DNA from: Acetomicrobium thermoterrenum DSM 13490
GTDB lineage: Bacteria > Synergistota > Synergistia > Synergistales > Acetomicrobiaceae
Direction of reading: 5' to 3'
Length of the DNA: 64,000 nt
Assembly (NCBI RefSeq): GCF_900107215.1
Contig: NZ_FNPD01000003.1
Coordinates: forward strand, 124,001-188,000
A model generated the notes under the pieces. It ran no database searches. It was given only the letters and a program-made list of their open reading frames with translations, and was not told where the DNA came from. Made by a program: the position numbers and the translations under genes. Below are positions 24,381 to 34,264 of this stretch, piece by piece (position 1 is the stretch's first letter; the number at the start of each line of letters is the position of its first letter).

Positions 24381-25868
24381 CTAAAAACCAAGAATTGCCG
24401 ATTGCTCTTTTTGATCTTCTCTTGACAACGGCAAATAAAGGAAACTATTATCTTTATTTTTTTGAAAAACATCGATCGACATTTCGGCCTCTGTTAAACC
24501 ATACCATGATAACACATATTCCTTAAAGGAACCCTTAAAATCAACAGATTTTAACGTTATTACTTTACCATAGCCTTTTAAATTTTCTTTCAATATTTTT
24601 AACCTTCTCTGACCTTCTTTTATTCCTACAAAGGGCTGGTCGGAAAAGGGAGTGCCTGGTTTTGGAACAAAGGGACTTATCGATATGGTGGATTTTAATT
24701 TCAACTGCTCCCAAATTTCTTTCGTCAATTCCGCAATGGCTCTGACGTCGTCATCCTTTTCATCGGGAAGTCCCAACATAAAATACATTTTAATCGAACT
24801 AATACCATATTCTTTAGCCATTGCGAGCTTTTCAATTATAACCTTATTGGTAAAGCGTTTTTTTAACGAATTTCTCAGATCATCGCTCCCGGCCTCAGGC
24901 GCAATGGTTATTCTTCTCTTTCCTCCCATTGCCATTGCCTCAACAACTTTTTCGCTCAAAGCATCTATCCTTAGAGAAGCAAAACTGACTTTCTTTTTGA
25001 CCTTTGTAATAACATCTAGAATGAAATCTAATTCGGGATGATCGCCAGCCTCGGGAGTAACCAGTCCAACGTTAAAATCATCGTAATCTTTAAATCTATA
25101 GATATACGATGCTATGTCTTCTGCCGATCTATACCTAGCTTTTCCAAAATTATTAGGTACAACGCAATACGGACAATTTCTAAAACACCCGCGCTGCAAT
25201 TCTAAAAGTAAAGTCCTTCCAAAGGCAGCCTTGGATGTCAACCAAAGGCTATGTCCCATGGATTGTGAAAGGTCTTCTACTCTTCCTCTTTTTCGGTTTA
25301 AATTATCGTTTTTTGATATAATTGCACGGTTATGGATTGGCGGAACATATATGGATGAGGATGTCGAAAGGTCATCCCATAGTTTCTTCTTGTTGCCATG
25401 GTGCATATAGGATCGTATAAATGCGACTAGATGATCTATAACCACTTCTCCGTCGCCCAAGCAAACGAAATCAGCTACTGCCGAAAAAAGCAGCGGGTTT
25501 ATATATGTCACAGCTCCCCCGATTCCTACAATAGGGCCATTAATAGAAGCCCTATCGCGCCAATACAACGGTATTTTATTATAACGCAACATTTTCAAAA
25601 CATTGATATAATCAGTTTCAAAGGAAACCGACGCCGTTATTACAGGAAACTCCGATAACTTTCGCTGCCCCTCGACAGATCTTTCCATCATGTCAAGAAA
25701 GAAACGTTCTACTCCGACGCCTCTTTTCTGTAATGTTGCGTAAATATAGTGATACCCCAAATTCGCCATGCCCACTTTATAGGTATTGGGATACATATAT
25801 GCCCACAGGGGTGCTCCTCCTCTGGGCATATCCAAAAGGACCGTTTCGTCAAGATTTACGTTTGACAC
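24381..25868 (-). CDS. Radical SAM protein with B12-binding-like N-terminus, function unknown
   Basis: A 495-residue protein. The N-terminal half resembles a cobalamin-binding Rossmann domain (VGMANLGYHYIYATL, IVGIGGAVTYINP, FVCLGDGE) but the DxHxxG cobalamin motif is not obvious. The radical SAM part has CFRNCPYC (CxxxCxxC for the 4Fe-4S cluster) and TPEAGDHPE. This matches the widespread family found near rne/rng or division genes (a TIGR03960-like N-terminal half without the TIGR03936 partner). GTG start at 25868 follows AAGAAGGAATAATAA directly after ftsZ. Substrate unknown. Confidence 0.82.
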   Translation of the reverse strand: MSNVNLDETVLLDMPRGGAPLWAYMYPNTYKVGMANLGYHYIYATLQKRGVGVERFFLDMMERSVEGQRKLSEFPVITASVSFETDYINVLKMLRYNKIPLYWRDRASINGPIVGIGGAVTYINPLLFSAVADFVCLGDGEVVIDHLVAFIRSYMHHGNKKKLWDDLSTSSSIYVPPIHNRAIISKNDNLNRKRGRVEDLSQSMGHSLWLTSKAAFGRTLLLELQRGCFRNCPYCVVPNNFGKARYRSAEDIASYIYRFKDYDDFNVGLVTPEAGDHPELDFILDVITKVKKKVSFASLRIDALSEKVVEAMAMGGKRRITIAPEAGSDDLRNSLKKRFTNKVIIEKLAMAKEYGISSIKMYFMLGLPDEKDDDVRAIAELTKEIWEQLKLKSTISISPFVPKPGTPFSDQPFVGIKEGQRRLKILKENLKGYGKVITLKSVDFKGSFKEYVLSWYGLTEAEMSIDVFQKNKDNSFLYLPLSREDQKEQSAILGF

Positions 25869-25871
25869 TTA

Positions 25872-27026
25872 TTATTCCTTCTTTTTCCTCCTAACCACTG
25901 TTGGAAGGTCGAACGTATCGATCTGAACGCCGCTGATTCTAAACAAATCCTCCTCCGGCATTTTAACCTCAGCCTCCTCAAGGTCGACGCGAGGTTTCCT
26001 TTTGCCCTGCGTAGGCCTTCCCTTACCGGTTTCACCCTCAGAAAGGGTCGAAGCAAAGCCGGAAGCTATTACAGTAATTTGCAGCTTGTCATCCATTTCT
26101 GGATCCAATACATGTCCCCAAATGATTATTGCATCCTCTGAAGCGGCTTCTGTGATAACCTGGGCTGCTTCTTTTATTTCGTGAATGCCTACGTTGTTAC
26201 CGCCGGTAATGTTGAAAAGAATGCCCTTTGCTCCCTGCATAGGAGTCTCCATTAGAGGACTGTTTATGGCTGCCTTTGCAGCTGTAATAGCCCGATTCTC
26301 GCCCGTAGCCTCGCCAATGCCCATGATAGCGGATCCGGCATTGCTCATTACAGCTCTAACATCGGCAAAATCCACATTAATTAAGCCGGGGCGCAATATT
26401 AGATCTGTGACCCCTTGAACCGCCTGGCGCAGCACCTCATCGGCAAGTTTGAAGGAATCTAATACTGCAACCTTCTTGTCGGATATTTCAAGCAATTTGT
26501 CATTGGGTATCACGATGAGCGCATCCACCTTGCCCTGCAAATTCTTTATTCCTTCCAAGGCTTGCATAAACCGCCTCTTGCCCTCGAACATGAATGGCTT
26601 TGTCACTACAGCAACGACAAGAGCACCTACTTCTTTTGCAGTCTCCGCTACGACCGGAGAGGCCCCCGTTCCCGTTCCTCCCCCCATTCCTGCTGTCAAA
26701 AAGACCATGTCGGCGCCTTGTAAAATCTCCTTTAATTCATCAGCGGATTCCTTGGCTGCCTTAAAACCGATTTCAGGATCCGAACCGGCACCCAACCCCC
26801 TCGTCAACTGTTCTCCGAGCACTAATTTTATATCAGCCAGGTTCTGCTCTAATTGGGTTACATCGGTGTTAGCAGCTATAAACTCGACTCCCTTGAGACC
26901 ACTTGAAATAATATGATTTAACGCGTTGTTACCTCCCCCGCCAACGCCAATTACTTTAATTACCTCCTTGTATTTGCGACTGTGGTTTTCGTTATCAATT
27001 TCAAATAACTTTGCCTTCTCAGCCAT
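25872..27026 (-). CDS. ftsZ: Cell division protein FtsZ
   Basis: A 384-residue tubulin homologue that builds the Z-ring. VIGVGGGGNNALNHI, the GTP signature GGGTGTGASPVVAE, NVDFADVRAVM (T7 loop region) and a short linker ending in the conserved C-terminal peptide FDLPTVVRRKKKE that binds FtsA. The start follows GGGGGAG. Last of the classical dcw genes here. Confidence 0.97.
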   Translation of the reverse strand: MAEKAKLFEIDNENHSRKYKEVIKVIGVGGGGNNALNHIISSGLKGVEFIAANTDVTQLEQNLADIKLVLGEQLTRGLGAGSDPEIGFKAAKESADELKEILQGADMVFLTAGMGGGTGTGASPVVAETAKEVGALVVAVVTKPFMFEGKRRFMQALEGIKNLQGKVDALIVIPNDKLLEISDKKVAVLDSFKLADEVLRQAVQGVTDLILRPGLINVDFADVRAVMSNAGSAIMGIGEATGENRAITAAKAAINSPLMETPMQGAKGILFNITGGNNVGIHEIKEAAQVITEAASEDAIIIWGHVLDPEMDDKLQITVIASGFASTLSEGETGKGRPTQGKRKPRVDLEEAEVKMPEEDLFRISGVQIDTFDLPTVVRRKKKE

Positions 27027-27052
27027 TTGGCAACTCCCCCAGAAAAAATCAT

Positions 27053-28360
27053 TTAAAAAAGTTCCTTAAAAGTCCTTTTTATCGTGCTTAATGCCGACTT
27101 AACAGCCTCGAAAGGATGAAAACTTTCAGCTTTCTCCCTTCGCGCCTTCGTTTTTATTTGTTGTCCGGCAGAAGAGAAAGAAATAGAGGGGCCTATGAAC
27201 TTCAAGGGATATTTCTCCAGGATGTTGACATACTTAATAATACCTGCCGTTGAGGCGTACTCACACCCGTTTCTTCCGGGAGGCATTTTTTGAGACTCCA
27301 TAGGTCCTGCAACCCTTACTGGGACGCCCAGCACATCCGACACCATTTCTGCTATGCCATAGGTTTTCGCAACCCCTCCTGTTAGAACAACGCCGCTTGG
27401 GAGCAATATGGAACCAACATCGCGAAGCTCTTTTTTTACAAAATCTTCGAAGAGCTCTTCTAAACGATTATAAACCACTTCATGCACCTGTCCGGCATTG
27501 CATGCTCCCCTTTTACCTTGGGTAGCGTACTCAATTTCCTCGTCGAAGGCATCGACATCTTCCCCCAAAGAGACATGTTTTTTTATTTCTTCTGCAGCTT
27601 CTATTGGTATCTTCAGGACCCGTGCTATATCGTTGGTTATATGATCCCCGCCTATTTGAATCACCGATAATTTTTTAAGAGCTCCGTCAACGTAAATGGA
27701 AATGCCGGTAGTCCCACCACCTATATCTACAACAGCTACGCCTGACAATATCTCTCCGGGCGTCAGCACACCTAAAGCACTGGCCAGCGGCTTTACTATC
27801 AACCCGGCGACGCTAATGCCTGCACGTTCTGCGCAATTGATAACATTTTGTACCGTTGCCGTTGGAGACATGATCGATTGAACCTCGACTTCAAGACGAA
27901 CACCCGTCATGCCCAAAGGGTCATCGATACCTCTTTGTCCGTCTATCGAGTACATTATCGGTATTGTATGGACAGTGCAATAATTGTTTGGCATGCTTAT
28001 CTCAGACAACGAGGCCTCTATAACCCTTTGAATATCGGCTTCGACGACTTGTCTTGGAGTGCTGCCCAGGGAAATCATCCCCTTTGAGGTTATACTGGTG
28101 GTAAGGGCACCGCTAAAACAAACAAAGGCACGATCCACGCTTATTCCCGTCATTCCTTCTGCATCCTCCAAAGCAGACGCAATGGATTTGACCACATGTT
28201 CAAAGTTGACGATAAGGCCCTTACGCAAACCAACGGATCGAGCCGATCCCACTCCAATAATTTGGGCTTCTCCGGTATGTCGGTCTCGTTCTGCTACGAT
28301 TAATGAAGTTTTTGTCGTGCCTATATCAAGCCCTGCGATTAATTCAATCTTTTCGTACAT
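27053..28360 (-). CDS. ftsA: Cell division protein FtsA
   Basis: A 435-residue actin-like protein that tethers FtsZ to the membrane. GLDIGTTKTSLIV near the N-terminus, VVDIGGGTTGISIY, VVLTGGVAKTYGI, and a C-terminal amphipathic helix (LSTIKRTFKELF). I choose ATG 28360, 11 bases after GGAGG, because GLDIGTTK then sits at the usual distance from the N-terminus; ATG 28378 or 28408 would add unconserved residues. Confidence 0.94.
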   Translation of the reverse strand: MYEKIELIAGLDIGTTKTSLIVAERDRHTGEAQIIGVGSARSVGLRKGLIVNFEHVVKSIASALEDAEGMTGISVDRAFVCFSGALTTSITSKGMISLGSTPRQVVEADIQRVIEASLSEISMPNNYCTVHTIPIMYSIDGQRGIDDPLGMTGVRLEVEVQSIMSPTATVQNVINCAERAGISVAGLIVKPLASALGVLTPGEILSGVAVVDIGGGTTGISIYVDGALKKLSVIQIGGDHITNDIARVLKIPIEAAEEIKKHVSLGEDVDAFDEEIEYATQGKRGACNAGQVHEVVYNRLEELFEDFVKKELRDVGSILLPSGVVLTGGVAKTYGIAEMVSDVLGVPVRVAGPMESQKMPPGRNGCEYASTAGIIKYVNILEKYPLKFIGPSISFSSAGQQIKTKARREKAESFHPFEAVKSALSTIKRTFKELF

Positions 28361-28415
28361 TTTAGCTGATGCCTCCATCCCGTGACATCTACTTAAAAAA
28401 ACAAACAAAAGAGGC

Positions 28416-29213
28416 TCATCTTGTCTTTATCACTATTTTATCTTTATATGTTGCATCAAGATATAAGACATTCACATCGGAAGATTTAACGATTGTTTCA
28501 ATTGCAGGAGATAATCTTTTCCATATACTTTCAGAGAATTCCAACAATATGTTAACATCTCTACCTAAAGATGCAAAGGAAACATCTGCAACAATATCTC
28601 CCGCTAATTTTGATAAGGCAATTCCTCTTATTTTTTCTACCCACGGTGTCTGGTGCATCTCCTCTATAAATTTTACCATTGTCCTAACGGGAAAAATGCT
28701 CTGTCGCACCTCAATGAGATTTGTGGAATCTATATCGGGAACCAAAGGAGGCATTGTATTGTCCCATACTATGTTAAGCTCATTATAGCTCGGATTATCG
28801 ATGCCACCATCTTTCCATAAAGGGTTGCTCTCAGGCCAACATAACCCCGTTGTCGTTATAAACCATTTCCTGTCACGCCATCTGACGGCAAAATAAGGTT
28901 GCAATTGAGTCCACTGTAAAACCACTTTTCCCCAACCGTCAGCTTTCATGGAAATTTGGATGGGGTATTTTTTCTCCACTTCATTTTTCAAATGTTTATA
29001 TTCAAAAAATACCAAGGGCCAAAACCTGGAAGCCGAACCTCCGGCCAACTTGCTTGCCTCTTTTTCTAACAATGAACTTCTTGGAACGACTTCGATATGT
29101 TTTAATCTAAACACATAAAACTGCTCTTCAATGCCGTACAAAATACCAAAGACAACCGCTAGTATCATCAATAATGGTACGACTCTTATTTTGGCAACCT
29201 TTGATTCTCTCAA
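28416..29213 (-). CDS. ftsQ: FtsQ/DivIB-like division protein
   Basis: A 265-residue bitopic protein: short cytoplasmic tail, one membrane helix (about 10-30), then an extracytoplasmic POTRA-like region beginning FRLKHIEVVPRSSLLEKEA. Sequence is divergent; the call rests on topology, the POTRA-like start and its position between murC and ftsA. Together with FtsL-like and FtsB-like partners it would activate FtsWI. TTG start at 29213, 5 bases after the murC stop. Confidence 0.75.
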   Translation of the reverse strand: MRESKVAKIRVVPLLMILAVVFGILYGIEEQFYVFRLKHIEVVPRSSLLEKEASKLAGGSASRFWPLVFFEYKHLKNEVEKKYPIQISMKADGWGKVVLQWTQLQPYFAVRWRDRKWFITTTGLCWPESNPLWKDGGIDNPSYNELNIVWDNTMPPLVPDIDSTNLIEVRQSIFPVRTMVKFIEEMHQTPWVEKIRGIALSKLAGDIVADVSFASLGRDVNILLEFSESIWKRLSPAIETIVKSSDVNVLYLDATYKDKIVIKTR

Positions 29214-29217
29214 TATA

Positions 29218-30675
29218 TCACGTCCATTGCATGGACACAGTTCCTTGTTTCTTGTTGCTTGAAGCGATCAGATTTAGTATTTGATTCCCGTATATATTCA
29301 CGTTGCCGGCACCTAAGGTTAAGAGGATGTCGCCAGGGAGTATATTTTCAGCAACTTTTGAAACCACCTCGTCTTCGGAAAGGGAAAAGCAATTTTTATG
29401 GCCGTACTCACTTGTGAGGCTATCAACTATCAGGTCCGAACTGATGCTCAGTTCCAACTTTTCGTCAGCCGGGTATACGGGCAATATATACACCAAATCA
29501 GCCTTCATAAGAGCCTCGGCAAATTTCCTGTACATAGCCTTGGTACGCGAATACCTGTGTGGCTGAAAAATTACCACTAGCCTGCGGGATGGAAAGATGT
29601 TACGTAAAGTATCGAGTGTAGCCTGTACCTCCCTCGGATGGTGGCCGTAGTCATCGTAAAAATAGATATCATCGCACACACCGAGACATTGCAGCCTTCG
29701 CTTTGTTCCTTTAAATTTATGGAGTGCATGTCGAATCGTATTAAAGTTTATGCCCAATAAATCGCAAACGGCACAAGCAGCAAGGGCGTTCAACACATTA
29801 TGCTCTCCCGATACTCTTAGGTTTATTTCGCCTATCTCGGCTCCCCGTTTGACAACGGTGAAAGAAACCCCCCCGCCAACGGAGTGATTGACCCCAACGG
29901 CACCCCAATCCCATTGCATTCCCCAACCATAGGTAATGCAATGGGGCGCGAACTTTCCGGCTACCGACTGACATCCTGTGTCCTCGCCACATATGATAAT
30001 CTTGCCGTCATCCTTGCGTTTGGATAAAAAACGGAGAAAAGCATCCTGAACGGATTGAAATGTAGGATAAAAATTTACATGATCCCAATCGATGTTCGTA
30101 ACCACCGGTATATAACAGGAGAAGAGCTCAAAAGAGCCGTCGCTTTCATCCAACTCAGATACCATATAATCCCCATGCCCGAGTCTGGCATTGCCCCCTA
30201 TATCCGACACCTCGCCCCCTATAGCGATAGTAGGATCGAGCCCTGCTGCATCCAAGACAGTCGCGATCATTGATGATGTGGTAGTCTTCCCGTGGGCACC
30301 AGCTACACCTATGCCTTTTAGTCGATTGAATATCGAGCTGAGGATGTCTCCTCTTCTTACCACATTTACTCCTGCTTTTCTGGCATAAACTAATTCATCG
30401 TTATCCCATGCGATCGCGCTGCTATATACCAGCATGTCCGGCCTGAAAATATCTATATGAGATGCACCATGGCCACAAAGAACCTTTATGCCAAGCTTCT
30501 CTAAATTATATACGTAGTTAGTCCTTGTTACATCGCAACCAGACACTTCATAACCCATCTCTTTCAGCAAATGAGCCAAACCGCTCATTCCGGCGCCACC
30601 GACTCCCATCAAATGAAGATATTTTATTCCGTCTCCCAGAAGCATCTTTTCTTTAATATTTTTAAAAACATCCAA
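29218..30675 (-). CDS. murC: UDP-N-acetylmuramate--L-alanine ligase
   Basis: A 485-residue Mur ligase adding L-Ala to UDP-MurNAc. MGVGGAGMSGLAHLL, P-loop GVAGAHGKTTTSSM, SELDESDGSF, the DYGHHPREVQATL motif and FQPHRYSRT. TTG at 30675, preceded by AGGAGAGG, gives the best start and overlaps murG by 14 bases; an upstream ATG at 30774 lies too far inside murG. No murB or ddl gene follows, unlike many dcw clusters. Confidence 0.95.
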   Translation of the reverse strand: MDVFKNIKEKMLLGDGIKYLHLMGVGGAGMSGLAHLLKEMGYEVSGCDVTRTNYVYNLEKLGIKVLCGHGASHIDIFRPDMLVYSSAIAWDNDELVYARKAGVNVVRRGDILSSIFNRLKGIGVAGAHGKTTTSSMIATVLDAAGLDPTIAIGGEVSDIGGNARLGHGDYMVSELDESDGSFELFSCYIPVVTNIDWDHVNFYPTFQSVQDAFLRFLSKRKDDGKIIICGEDTGCQSVAGKFAPHCITYGWGMQWDWGAVGVNHSVGGGVSFTVVKRGAEIGEINLRVSGEHNVLNALAACAVCDLLGINFNTIRHALHKFKGTKRRLQCLGVCDDIYFYDDYGHHPREVQATLDTLRNIFPSRRLVVIFQPHRYSRTKAMYRKFAEALMKADLVYILPVYPADEKLELSISSDLIVDSLTSEYGHKNCFSLSEDEVVSKVAENILPGDILLTLGAGNVNIYGNQILNLIASSNKKQGTVSMQWT

Positions 30676-31771
30676 TGGGGCCCTCTCCTTTCGTAGAAAA
30701 AGACGATACCACGTTCCAGAAACGGGCACATATGTCGTTCCTTTTCTCGTCACACATATTTTGATCAATACCAAACCTGCATTTATCCGATACTTCTAAA
30801 ATTGCTTCTTCCAAAAGATTTAAGCCGTTCCTCTCTTGCCAAACTGTCCCTATTCCTAAACGTAAGAAAAGTTCTGCGTTTGCCAATTGATGGTTGTCCG
30901 ATGCCTCTTCCCAAGGCACTAATACACTTGGTACATGATAGCAGATAAGCTCCGAAAGTGTCGATGCCCCACACCTTGTAACGACGTAGTCGGCCAGGGA
31001 AAAATGAGCGGACAGATCCCACGCTTGAGGCAAAACAATCACGTTATCGGAGATCCACCGTATACCATGTTTACCTTCCGGTCCTAACAACATGAAGATA
31101 TGATTTTTAAGGCTTTCGCGTTTAGCGACCTCCGTTACGGCATGTTTTAAAGATTCTCCCCCAATAGAACCGCCCATAACCAGAGAAAACCTCTTCTTTG
31201 GCGGAAGAACGCCATCTCCTCCAAGCATCTCCCACGCCTTTTGTTTTGTTATTATATTGAATTTACGAACGGGAATACCCACATATCTAAAATCACTCTT
31301 TCCTAAGTTTGTGCATTCCTCCCATCCCGTGATAATAAGCATTCCCTTCCTACTGCAAAGCCTGGTAGATTTGCCGGCAACAGCATTTTGTTCGTGAGCA
31401 ATCATTGGCACCCTTAATAAAGAAGTCATCAAAGCAAAGGGAACAGATAAATAGCCTCCAAATAGAACAATGAGATCAGGTTTAATGTTTCTTACTATAT
31501 TGCGTATCTTAACCAAAGAAAGAGTCAATTCTTTCCAACGGATGAACGAGCGCAATCCCTTAACGCCAAAGGGAGATCCTGATAACGATAATGTTATGGG
31601 TTCTATGTTTAACGCATTGTAAATTTTTTGCTCAAGCATTCTATTTCCGCATAGATAAATAATTTCGGCGGGCAATTTCATTTCTTCGATCCAATTGGCA
31701 AAGGAGACCGCCGGCAGTATATGCCCGCCAGTTCCTCCAGCAACAAATAGCATCTTCAACTTATTGCCCAT
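30662..31771 (-). CDS. murG: UDP-GlcNAc:undecaprenyl-PP-MurNAc-pentapeptide GlcNAc transferase
   Basis: A 369-residue GT28 glycosyltransferase that makes lipid II at the inner membrane face. GGTGGHILPAVSFA, HEQNAVAGKSTRLCSR, VMGGSIGGESL, RCGASTLSELICYHVPSVLVPWEEASDNHQ are diagnostic. ATG 31771 overlaps the ftsW stop as TGATG, with GGAG nine bases upstream; TTG 31774 is the alternative. Confidence 0.95.
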   Translation of the reverse strand: MGNKLKMLFVAGGTGGHILPAVSFANWIEEMKLPAEIIYLCGNRMLEQKIYNALNIEPITLSLSGSPFGVKGLRSFIRWKELTLSLVKIRNIVRNIKPDLIVLFGGYLSVPFALMTSLLRVPMIAHEQNAVAGKSTRLCSRKGMLIITGWEECTNLGKSDFRYVGIPVRKFNIITKQKAWEMLGGDGVLPPKKRFSLVMGGSIGGESLKHAVTEVAKRESLKNHIFMLLGPEGKHGIRWISDNVIVLPQAWDLSAHFSLADYVVTRCGASTLSELICYHVPSVLVPWEEASDNHQLANAELFLRLGIGTVWQERNGLNLLEEAILEVSDKCRFGIDQNMCDEKRNDICARFWNVVSSFSTKGEGPIGCF

Positions 31772-32907
31772 CAAGACGCGCTCCTTTTGATCATCCTATT
31801 ATTCTCGGCAGAACAGCGCAACAACAATCCTATTTTAACCCACGTTGCCAGCAAAGCACTGCCACCGTAACTCAAAAAGGGCATGGCCTTACCCGTCAAA
31901 GGAATTAGAGTGGTCACGCCTCCAACGTTGATAAAGAAAGGTATCAATATCGAAAGCCAAAGCCCGAAGACAAGATATCTGCGGTATTCATCATCAAAGT
32001 CACGCCACATGTAATAAACCCTGACAGAGATCACGGCAAAAGCGCCAATAACCGCCATGGAACCTAAAACACCTAGTTCCTCGGCAGAAATGGCAAAGAT
32101 AAAGTCAGTATGTGCTGCAGGCAAATATTGGAGTTTTTGTAAACTCCTGCCAAGCCCGACCCCCCAAAAACCTCCGTTTGCAAAGGCGATCAACCCCTGT
32201 ATTATTTGAAACCCCTCGTTCAAAGGATCTTGCCACGGATCAATCCAAGCCTTAAGTCGTCTTAATCTGTAGGAAGCGTTGAATATCAAAATGATTGCGG
32301 GGACAGAGGTGGTGACCAATAAAATTAAGGGATATTTCCATCCGTACTTCATAATGAAGATCCCCAAACCTATTGCAAAGAGAATTATTGTGGATCCGAT
32401 ATCAGGCTGAAAAAGGAGAGGAATAGCACTCACGATCAGTACGCTTATCGTGCGCACGAATGCGCTTATTGGAGGTTCTTCATATCCAGATATAACGCTG
32501 GAGAGGTAGATAACGACAGAAAAAATTAAAAACTCCGATGGCTGAAATGAGAAAGGCCCCAACCTCATCCATCTAGAAGATCCGCTTACAGACATTCCAA
32601 ATGAAGGTATCAACGTCGCAAAGGACAACAGGAAAGCCAAAATCCAAAGAAATGGTGAAACTTTTCTCCATATATCAATGGGAACAGAATAGGACAGAGC
32701 CATTCCAGCCAGGGATACCAGTAACCACTTGATTTGTTTCATTCCATACACCCAAGGCGTCCCAAACTGCTTGATTGAAAAATAACCCGAAGCAGATGTT
32801 ATCATTATGATCCCAAATACCGACAGAGCTAAGGGGATCACAATTAGCCACAGATCAAAGGCGTGCGAATTTTCTTGAGCTTGAAAGATATCTCTTTCGT
32901 TATCCAT
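31771..32907 (-). CDS. ftsW: SEDS peptidoglycan polymerase FtsW
   Basis: A 378-residue polytopic membrane protein of the SEDS family with about ten hydrophobic segments. Typical: SSRWMRLGPFSFQPSEF, FQPDIGSTIIL, PWQDPLNEGFQIIQGLIA, GGFWGVGLGRSLQKLQYLPAAHTDFIFA and PLTGKAMPFLSYGGSALL. It polymerises lipid II together with FtsI. Its position between murD and murG supports FtsW over RodA. Confidence 0.94.
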   Translation of the reverse strand: MDNERDIFQAQENSHAFDLWLIVIPLALSVFGIIMITSASGYFSIKQFGTPWVYGMKQIKWLLVSLAGMALSYSVPIDIWRKVSPFLWILAFLLSFATLIPSFGMSVSGSSRWMRLGPFSFQPSEFLIFSVVIYLSSVISGYEEPPISAFVRTISVLIVSAIPLLFQPDIGSTIILFAIGLGIFIMKYGWKYPLILLVTTSVPAIILIFNASYRLRRLKAWIDPWQDPLNEGFQIIQGLIAFANGGFWGVGLGRSLQKLQYLPAAHTDFIFAISAEELGVLGSMAVIGAFAVISVRVYYMWRDFDDEYRRYLVFGLWLSILIPFFINVGGVTTLIPLTGKAMPFLSYGGSALLATWVKIGLLLRCSAENNRMIKRSAS

Positions 32908-34261
32908 TTTTCACACTATTCGCCTCTACAATGGTTTTAACTATTCTCTTAAAATCCTCTCCTCTTTCGTGGTAGTTTTTATACATGTCCCAGCTTGTAC
33001 AGGCTGGAGAAAGCAACACTATATCGCCCGGGCAGGCCATATTAAAGGCACAATACACCGCCTCCTCCATGGAAGACACAAGAAGATAATTGCGAAAACC
33101 TGCCCTCTCCAGGGCTTCGGATATCGCTTCTTTTTCTGCGCCCAACAAAACCGCACCGCGCGCATGCGCTTTAACAGCCTTGGCGAGTTCATCGTATTGC
33201 TCTCCCTTTCCCTTTCCTCCTAAAATAATAACTTTTGTGCCGGGTATAGATGTTATGGCAGTTATCGAGGAGGCTACGTTAGTTCCTTTCGAATCGTCTA
33301 TAAAAGTTATGCCCCTTTTTTCTCCAACCTTTTCGCATCGATGGGGAAGGTTTTTAAAATCCGATAACAAGTGAGATGTTCTTTCCGCGTCACACCCCAG
33401 GTAATAAACTGCAGCCATGGCCATGGCCGCATTTTCGACGTTGTGACGGCCATATAAAGGCAAGATGCTATATGAAAAAAGTTTTATATCGCGGCTTTCT
33501 GTCCTTAAATAGGCTTCAGAATCGTGCAATATTATTTCGTCTTGTTCTTCGCATTTGCCCTTACTGCAATCGGAGGCCCAACGCAAAACAGCCCCCCGAC
33601 ATCCATTTGTCCCTAAAAGTTCTCGGTCTTTATTTTGGTATATACAATATCCATCGGAAGAAAGAAGGTCTTTAATACGCTTTTTCGATTCGACGTAAGC
33701 ATTAAAACTTCCGTGCCAGTCGAGATGATCGGGGCATATATTTGTAACGACCGCTATATGACAACTGAACCGATTTGCCCAATGAAGCTGAAAACTGCTA
33801 ATCTCGGCTGCTATGAAATCTAAGTCCTGTTTTGCAAAATCCGCCAGCGGAAAGCCGAAATTTCCGGCCAATGCCGTCTTGTAACCCAATTTAGATAATA
33901 AATGAGCTATTAAAGCAGATGTGGTACTTTTTCCGTTAGTCCCCGTTACCCCTATGATTTTTCCTATTAAATAAGGAAACACAAAATCAAGCTCTCCTTG
34001 GATAGGCACCCCGGCATTTTTTGCCATCTCTACAGGCAAGCTTTTCGGGGATATTCCCGAGCTCAATACTACTAAATCGCAGTTCAGCATTTTATTCGTG
34101 TGGCCCTTTTCCTCCCACAAGATACCTTTTTTACGGTAGAGATCCCTGGTATCTGAATCGATTTCTTCCCGCTCGGTTACGAAAACGTCATATCCCAATT
34201 TTTTCGAGAGAAGAGCCAAAGACTTTCCGCTTATTCCACTCCCAACTACAGTTACTTTCAT
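32900..34261 (-). CDS. murD: UDP-N-acetylmuramoyl-L-alanine--D-glutamate ligase
   Basis: A 453-residue Mur ligase adding D-Glu. GSGISGKSLALLSKKLG, the P-loop GVTGTNGKSTTSAL, NICPDHLDWHGS, PLYGRHNVENA, DDSKGTNVASS and LSPACTSWDMYKNYHERGEDF are all present. Start ATG follows AGGTGATCTAGAAT, 4 bases after the mraY stop; its end overlaps ftsW. Confidence 0.96.
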   Translation of the reverse strand: MKVTVVGSGISGKSLALLSKKLGYDVFVTEREEIDSDTRDLYRKKGILWEEKGHTNKMLNCDLVVLSSGISPKSLPVEMAKNAGVPIQGELDFVFPYLIGKIIGVTGTNGKSTTSALIAHLLSKLGYKTALAGNFGFPLADFAKQDLDFIAAEISSFQLHWANRFSCHIAVVTNICPDHLDWHGSFNAYVESKKRIKDLLSSDGYCIYQNKDRELLGTNGCRGAVLRWASDCSKGKCEEQDEIILHDSEAYLRTESRDIKLFSYSILPLYGRHNVENAAMAMAAVYYLGCDAERTSHLLSDFKNLPHRCEKVGEKRGITFIDDSKGTNVASSITAITSIPGTKVIILGGKGKGEQYDELAKAVKAHARGAVLLGAEKEAISEALERAGFRNYLLVSSMEEAVYCAFNMACPGDIVLLSPACTSWDMYKNYHERGEDFKRIVKTIVEANSVKNG

Positions 34262-34264
34262 ATT

